Source: DAIPKP01 sp964545875 (GTDB lineage Bacteria > Synergistota > Synergistia > Synergistales > Aminiphilaceae). Taken from it: 64,000 nucleotides of DNA. Below are positions 60,150-64,000 of the stretch, piece after piece. Position 1 is the stretch's first letter, and every line of letters starts with the position of its first letter. The notes under the pieces are model-generated. The model was not told where the DNA came from and searched no databases. It worked only from the letters and a program-made list of their open reading frames with translations. A program made the translations under genes and the position numbers. The stretch is taken from positions 1-64,000 of the forward strand of contig CAZJHH010000008.1 of the NCBI GenBank assembly GCA_964545875.1, in the 5' to 3' direction.

Positions 60150-60962
60150 ATGGAATGTCGAGGTTGGAAGAGAGTTTTTCTTTGCGGATCGTGTGAGGGA
60201 AGGTCTTTTCGGGCACCCCTTCTTTCAGGGGTTTTGGTTTTTCTCTGGGCATTCTTCGTTTCCTTCCCCTGTGAGGGAGCCTCTTCTCCCGAAGAGATGC
60301 TTTTTTCCCATATGGAAAAAATTTTCACCCCCGAATCCATGGAGATGATTCTGGATGCTCCGGTGGAACCCGATGGAAGCGTGCGGCGCATGTTCCTGCG
60401 TATTCGGGGTGCTTCCTTTTCGGGTTTCCGGGTGGAGGAAATTGTGGGAGAGTTTACCTTTCTTTGCCTGCCTCCCGTAAAGGATTGGGGTTTTGAAGGG
60501 GAACACCTCGAGGTTGTGGAGGCTTTGGGTGTCTATTTCACCGCCCGGGTTCTCGAAGAGGATATCAACAGCTATCTTTTGGGAAAGACGCTGCATCTTG
60601 AAAGCTCTCAATGGAGGGACGTGCGTTGCCATCTCTTTCCAGAGGGAATCCACGCCGCCGCCAGGGCGGATCTTATGTTGAGCGGCAACGTCCGGGCGGT
60701 GGTGGATCTTAGGGGAACCTTCCGACTTCGGGAGGGAAATCAGGTTTTTCTCGAGGATACGGTGTTCTCCGTAAACGGAGGAGAAAAGGAAATCGGGGCG
60801 GTGGAAGAAGCCCTGCGGGAGATGCAGCCCATCATCGATTTCCGGGAGCTTCCCTTTCCCGTGCGGGTGCATAGTTTGACCCTCTCTCGAGGGGCCATGG
60901 ATTTTGCTACCCGGATACCGCCTAAAACGTTCTCCGGCTTTTTCCATCGGAGCCTTCCTTAG
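60150..60962 (+). CDS. DUF2993/LmeA-like exported protein
   Basis: A 270-residue protein with a hydrophobic signal segment (residues 23-44, ending SFPCEGASS) and a beta-rich body. The segment FTARVLEEDINSYLLGKTLHLE and the LPFPVRVHSLTLSRGAMDF ending resemble DUF2993 domains, which bind lipid or act in envelope biogenesis. AAGGGAG lies 8 bases before ATG 60150; an earlier frame start at 60090 has no ribosome-binding site. Function is inferred only from fold-level similarity. Confidence 0.65.
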   Translation: MECRGWKRVFLCGSCEGRSFRAPLLSGVLVFLWAFFVSFPCEGASSPEEMLFSHMEKIFTPESMEMILDAPVEPDGSVRRMFLRIRGASFSGFRVEEIVGEFTFLCLPPVKDWGFEGEHLEVVEALGVYFTARVLEEDINSYLLGKTLHLESSQWRDVRCHLFPEGIHAAARADLMLSGNVRAVVDLRGTFRLREGNQVFLEDTVFSVNGGEKEIGAVEEALREMQPIIDFRELPFPVRVHSLTLSRGAMDFATRIPPKTFSGFFHRSLP

Positions 60963-61046
60963 TTCATTTTCTTTTCGGAAAGGGCGGAAGGAACTCGAGA
61001 ATGCCGTTACGTTTTGTGGTTCGGGTTTTCGAGACGGGCCTGGACG

Positions 61047-61068
61047 GATAATCTTCGAAAAGATTATC
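61047..61068. terminator. Hairpin at the 3' end of ybaK, UUCG loop on the minus strand
   Basis: GATAATCTT and AAGATTATC form a 9-bp perfect stem whose loop reads TTCG on the minus strand, a very stable tetraloop. It overlaps the ybaK stop codon. There is no T-run on the minus strand, so it may stabilise or end the message only weakly. It also sits between two convergent genes. Confidence 0.5.
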
Positions 61069-61534
61069 TGCACAGGTCCGCAGTTTTTCCTCCGGTAATC
61101 CGAAGGAGCTCTTCCGGGGGGAGGATGATTTGGCATCCCCGAATGCCCGCGCTGAAGGCGATAACCGGGAAGTTCAGGGCCGATAGATCGAGAAAGAGAG
61201 GGTAGTTCTTTTTCATGCCCAGAGGGGAACATCCTCCCCGCTGGTATCCCGTAAGGGGAAGAATTTCCTTGGTGGCCACGAGCTCCGTTTTTTTGTGTCC
61301 TCCCAGGGCGGCGAGCTTTTTGAGATCCAGCTCTCCGTCCCCTCGAAGACAGGCTACCACCACGCTTTTGTCGCTGTTTCGGGCTATCAGGGTTTTGAAA
61401 ACCTGTTCCTCGGGCATGCCGATCTTGGCGGCCACGTAGGAGGCGCTCAAGTCGTCGGGATCCACCGGGTAGGTGCGGCAGTCGTAAGCTATGCCCTCCC
61501 GATCGAGAACGCGCATGGGGTTGGTTTTTTTCAT
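61064..61534 (-). CDS. ybaK: YbaK/EbsC-type aminoacyl-tRNA deacylase
   Basis: A 156-residue editing protein of the YbaK family, which hydrolyses mischarged Cys-tRNA(Pro) or related aminoacyl-tRNAs. Motifs: EQVFKTLIARNSDKSVVVACLRGDGELDLKKLA, the GYQRGGCSPLG loop, and GIRGCQIILPPEELLRI. ATG at 61534 with AAGGAG 7 bases upstream; a longer frame to 61675 lacks such a site. It is the only minus-strand gene outside the transposon. Exact substrate cannot be fixed. Confidence 0.93.
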   Translation of the reverse strand: MKKTNPMRVLDREGIAYDCRTYPVDPDDLSASYVAAKIGMPEEQVFKTLIARNSDKSVVVACLRGDGELDLKKLAALGGHKKTELVATKEILPLTGYQRGGCSPLGMKKNYPLFLDLSALNFPVIAFSAGIRGCQIILPPEELLRITGGKTADLCR

Positions 61535-61664
61535 GGGGTTGCTCCTTTCCCGTTTCTGATATAAAGACGAGGATACCATTCTATTCCAGAACGAACCACC
61601 TTTCGATGCAAAAGAAATCCTGTCGGAAGGATGTTCAAGACATATCCGAGGGGGAATCTCGACA

Positions 61665-62633
61665 ATGGAAAGCATTAACGTACAAGATATCTACGCCGCC
61701 CGGGAACGCATCAAGGATTATATCCACGTCACGGGGATTCACAGTTCCAGCATTTTGGGAGAGCTTTCGGAGAACCGGGTTTTTCTGAAGCCCGAAAATT
61801 TTCAGAAGGTGGGGGCTTTCAAGTTTCGGGGGGCCATGAACGCTCTGCTCGCCATGGATCCGGAAACCCGAAAACGGGGCGTGGTAACAGGCTCTTCGGG
61901 GAATCACGGTCAGGCGGTGGCCAAGGCCGCCCAGATTCTCGCAGTTCCCGCCACCATCGTGGTCCCTCAGGATGCATCTCCCGCCAAGACCCAGGCCATT
62001 TCCGCCTACGGGGCGAAGCTGGAGTATTTCGGAACCTCTTCGGTGGAACGCATCGCCCGGGCCAAGATGATCGCCCGGGAGCGGGGAATGTACTTCGTTC
62101 ACCCCTTTGACGATCCTCTGGTCATGGCCGGTCAGGGCACTGCAGGACTGGAGATTTACCGGGATCTTCCCTCGGTGGATGCGGTGCTCGTTCCCTGCGG
62201 AGGAGGCGGATTGATCTCCGGCATCGCCACGGCCCTCAAGGCCTGTAATCCGGAGATCAAAATCTATGGAGTGGAACCCGAAAACAGCAACAGCACCTAT
62301 CTTTCCCTCAAAAAGGGAAAGCGGGTCTCTTTGGAGACCATCGTTACCGTGGCGGACGGTGTGCGCACCGCCACTCCCGGAGAAAATACCTTTCCCGTGG
62401 AGCAGAAATATGTGGAGGAAGTGCTCCTCGTTTCCGAGGAAGCCATCAAGAAGGCGGTGGTTTTTCTGCTGGAACGGTGCAAAATGCTGGTGGAACCCTC
62501 CGGGGCCCTTTCCGTGGCGGCCCTTCTTTCCGGGGTTTTTCCCGAAAAGAACCGTACTCTCGTAGGGTTTTTGAGCGGGGGTAACGTGGATATCCGGCAG
62601 CTTTCCCGATGGATCGAGGAAGTGCGCTCCTGA
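61665..62633 (+). CDS. Threonine/serine dehydratase, PLP-dependent
   Basis: A 322-residue fold-type II PLP enzyme. The Schiff-base Lys is in GAFKFRGA, the substrate loop is SSGNHGQAVA and the phosphate-binding loop is VPCGGGGLISG. It lacks the C-terminal ACT-like regulatory domain of biosynthetic IlvA, so it resembles catabolic TdcB or serine racemase-type enzymes. It makes 2-oxobutyrate or pyruvate plus ammonia. The following gene is an iron-sulfur serine dehydratase, so the pair suits amino-acid fermentation. Confidence 0.92.
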   Translation: MESINVQDIYAARERIKDYIHVTGIHSSSILGELSENRVFLKPENFQKVGAFKFRGAMNALLAMDPETRKRGVVTGSSGNHGQAVAKAAQILAVPATIVVPQDASPAKTQAISAYGAKLEYFGTSSVERIARAKMIARERGMYFVHPFDDPLVMAGQGTAGLEIYRDLPSVDAVLVPCGGGGLISGIATALKACNPEIKIYGVEPENSNSTYLSLKKGKRVSLETIVTVADGVRTATPGENTFPVEQKYVEEVLLVSEEAIKKAVVFLLERCKMLVEPSGALSVAALLSGVFPEKNRTLVGFLSGGNVDIRQLSRWIEEVRS

Positions 62634-62674
62634 CCTTCAACCGGTGCATTGCAAACAGACAAGGAGAGAAAACC

Positions 62675-64000
62675 ATGTGTACGAGCATCTTCAACGAAGT
62701 CCTGGGCCCCGTTATGCGAGGCCCTTCCAGTTCACATACCGCCGCATCCTGGCGTATGGGACTTTATGCGAGGGCACTTCTCGGAGAGCCCGTGGAGGAA
62801 GGACGCATCTCTTTCGATTCTTCGGGTTCCTACGGAGAGGTCTATGCTCAGCAGGGGAGCGACAAGGCCTTTCTTACGGGGCTTCTGGAATGGGATATGG
62901 GGGATCCGCGCTTTTTCGAGGTTTTCTCCCATGCCGAGGAGGCGGGAATGTCCGTAACCTTCGAGGTTCTTCCCCTGGAGGGGGCGGAGCATCCCAACGA
63001 TGTGGATCTCTGGTTCCGGGGGGTGTCCGGGCGGGAAATTCTGCTCCGGGGGCGCTCCATCGGAGGAGGAGCCGTGGTATTTTTGAGCTTTAATGGCTTT
63101 TCCTGCACTTCCTTCGGCAAGAAATACGATCTCTTTCTCGAGGTTCCAGCCCGGGAGGTTTCATCCCTGGAGAAAATTCTGAGCCGTTGCTTTCCCCGGG
63201 TTTCCTGGAATATTCTCCGCCGGGAAGAGAAGGCTCTTCTGGGGGCATCCTTTGCGGACAATCCTCTGAAGACCTACGAAAAGGAGGCTTTCGAGAGTCT
63301 GCCGGGTACTCTCTACCTCTCGTCTCCTCTCTTCTTCCCTCTCCGGGGGGAGCCCCTCTTTTCCTCCGCCGAAGAGATGCTTGCCCTGGCGGAAAAAGAG
63401 AATATCAGCCTCGGAGATGCAGGACTTCGTTACGAATCCAGGGTTTTGGGAATTTCCGAGGGGGAAGCCCTCGGGGAAATGGTGGAACGTTATCGGGTTA
63501 TGCGGCGGGCGGTGGAGCTGGGGCTTTCGGAAAACCCCGGAAAAATGCGCCTTCTCTCTCCTTCCGCAGGCACGGTTTATGCCCGGGATGCGGCGGGATC
63601 TCTCCCCCTGGGAGGCATCCTTACCCGGGCCGCCGCACGAGCCCTGGGGGCTCTTCACGTAAACAGCGCCATGGGAGTGGTCTGTGCGGCCCCCACGGGC
63701 GGAGCCGCAGGAGTAATTCCGGGGGTCGCGGTAACTCTGGAGAAGGAATGGCATCTCTCGGAGGAGCAGGTGGCGAAGGCTCTCTTCGCCGGAGGGGCCG
63801 TGGGGCTTATCGTTTCTCTTCGGGCCACCTTTGCGGCGGAAGTGGCGGGATGTCAGGCGGAAATCGGCGTGGCGGGAGCCATGGGAGCCGCCATGGTGGC
63901 GGAAGCTGCGGGGCGGCCGCCTCGGGAGGCCTGTAACGCCGCGGCGGTGGCCCTCCAGAACACCATGGGCTCCGTCTGCGATCCCGTGCAGGGATGCGTG
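62675..64000 (+). CDS. L-serine dehydratase, iron-sulfur-dependent, fused beta-alpha (partial)
   Basis: The frame is open for 442 codons to the last base and continues beyond the window. The N-terminal beta domain starts with the family motif GPVMRGPSSSHTAASWRMG. The alpha domain follows from about residue 240 with VVCAAPTGGAAGVIPG, VAGCQAEIGVAGAMGAAM and CDPVQGCV, which carry the cysteines expected to hold the [4Fe-4S] cluster. It converts serine to pyruvate and ammonia and is oxygen-sensitive, fitting an anaerobe. AAGGAGAG precedes ATG 62675, 41 bases after the dehydratase gene. Confidence 0.93.
   Translation, partial: MCTSIFNEVLGPVMRGPSSSHTAASWRMGLYARALLGEPVEEGRISFDSSGSYGEVYAQQGSDKAFLTGLLEWDMGDPRFFEVFSHAEEAGMSVTFEVLPLEGAEHPNDVDLWFRGVSGREILLRGRSIGGGAVVFLSFNGFSCTSFGKKYDLFLEVPAREVSSLEKILSRCFPRVSWNILRREEKALLGASFADNPLKTYEKEAFESLPGTLYLSSPLFFPLRGEPLFSSAEEMLALAEKENISLGDAGLRYESRVLGISEGEALGEMVERYRVMRRAVELGLSENPGKMRLLSPSAGTVYARDAAGSLPLGGILTRAAARALGALHVNSAMGVVCAAPTGGAAGVIPGVAVTLEKEWHLSEEQVAKALFAGGAVGLIVSLRATFAAEVAGCQAEIGVAGAMGAAMVAEAAGRPPREACNAAAVALQNTMGSVCDPVQGCV

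Noticed and set aside
1..64000. CRISPR arrays, rRNA genes, prophage or a second insertion sequence
   Set aside because: No regularly spaced repeats, rRNA signatures, phage structural genes or other transposase genes were seen.

Overview
The window looks like a chromosomal segment of a motile, amino-acid-fermenting anaerobe, most likely a member of the Synergistota. The gene order dprA-topA-trmFO-xerC-hslV-hslU-codY-flgB-flgC-fliE... is the classic Bacillus/Clostridium order, and codY plus a Bacillus-type fla/che operon (fliY, cheC, cheD, sigma-D type fliA) is shared by Firmicutes and Synergistota. The taxon call is inference: there is no rRNA gene here, and a Firmicute is the main alternative.

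Region 1 (1-7078) is the right-hand part of a Tn7-like transposon whose left end lies outside the window. Its leftward operon is tnsA-tnsB-tnsC-tniQ plus a fifth gene encoding six tandem zinc ribbons joined to a truncated, catalytically dead tyrosine-recombinase-like domain. A HEPN-like gene follows 28 bases downstream. The element ends in an ACA terminus at 7078, next to four repeated TnsB-type sites and the tnsA promoter. It has cut the host comM (yifB) gene, whose 3' half resumes at 7079. This architecture and target match Tn6022-like elements, in which TnsF, an inactivated tyrosine recombinase, selects comM.

Region 2 (7079-16735) is housekeeping: broken comM, dprA, a small unknown gene, topA, trmFO, then xerC-hslV-hslU and codY.

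Region 3 (17000-54718) is one very long motility and chemotaxis cluster. It runs flgB-flgC, fliE-fliF-fliG-fliH-fliI-fliJ, a lytic transglycosylase and a MotE-like gene. It continues with three hook-protein paralogues interleaved with fliK and flgD, then flbD, motA-motB, fliL, fliM, fliY, cheY, fliO-fliP-fliQ-fliR, flhB, flhA, flhF, flhG, a PilZ gene, cheB, cheA, cheC, cheD, an unknown tail-anchored protein, sigma-D and fapA. Intrinsic terminators and sigma-D-like promoters divide it into blocks. cheW, cheR and methyl-accepting receptor genes are not in the window. Two of the hook paralogues carry a Lys-x12-Cys-Asn arrangement like the lysinoalanine cross-link site of spirochaete FlgE.

Region 4 (54832-64000) has three unknown genes, an S1-domain protein, a DUF501 protein and an exopolyphosphatase-like protein, then tRNA-Lys, tRNA-Glu and tRNA-Thr. 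After these come an L,D-transpeptidase homologue that has lost its catalytic Cys and His, a DUF2993-like envelope protein, a convergent ybaK, a threonine/serine dehydratase and an iron-sulfur L-serine dehydratase that runs off the end.
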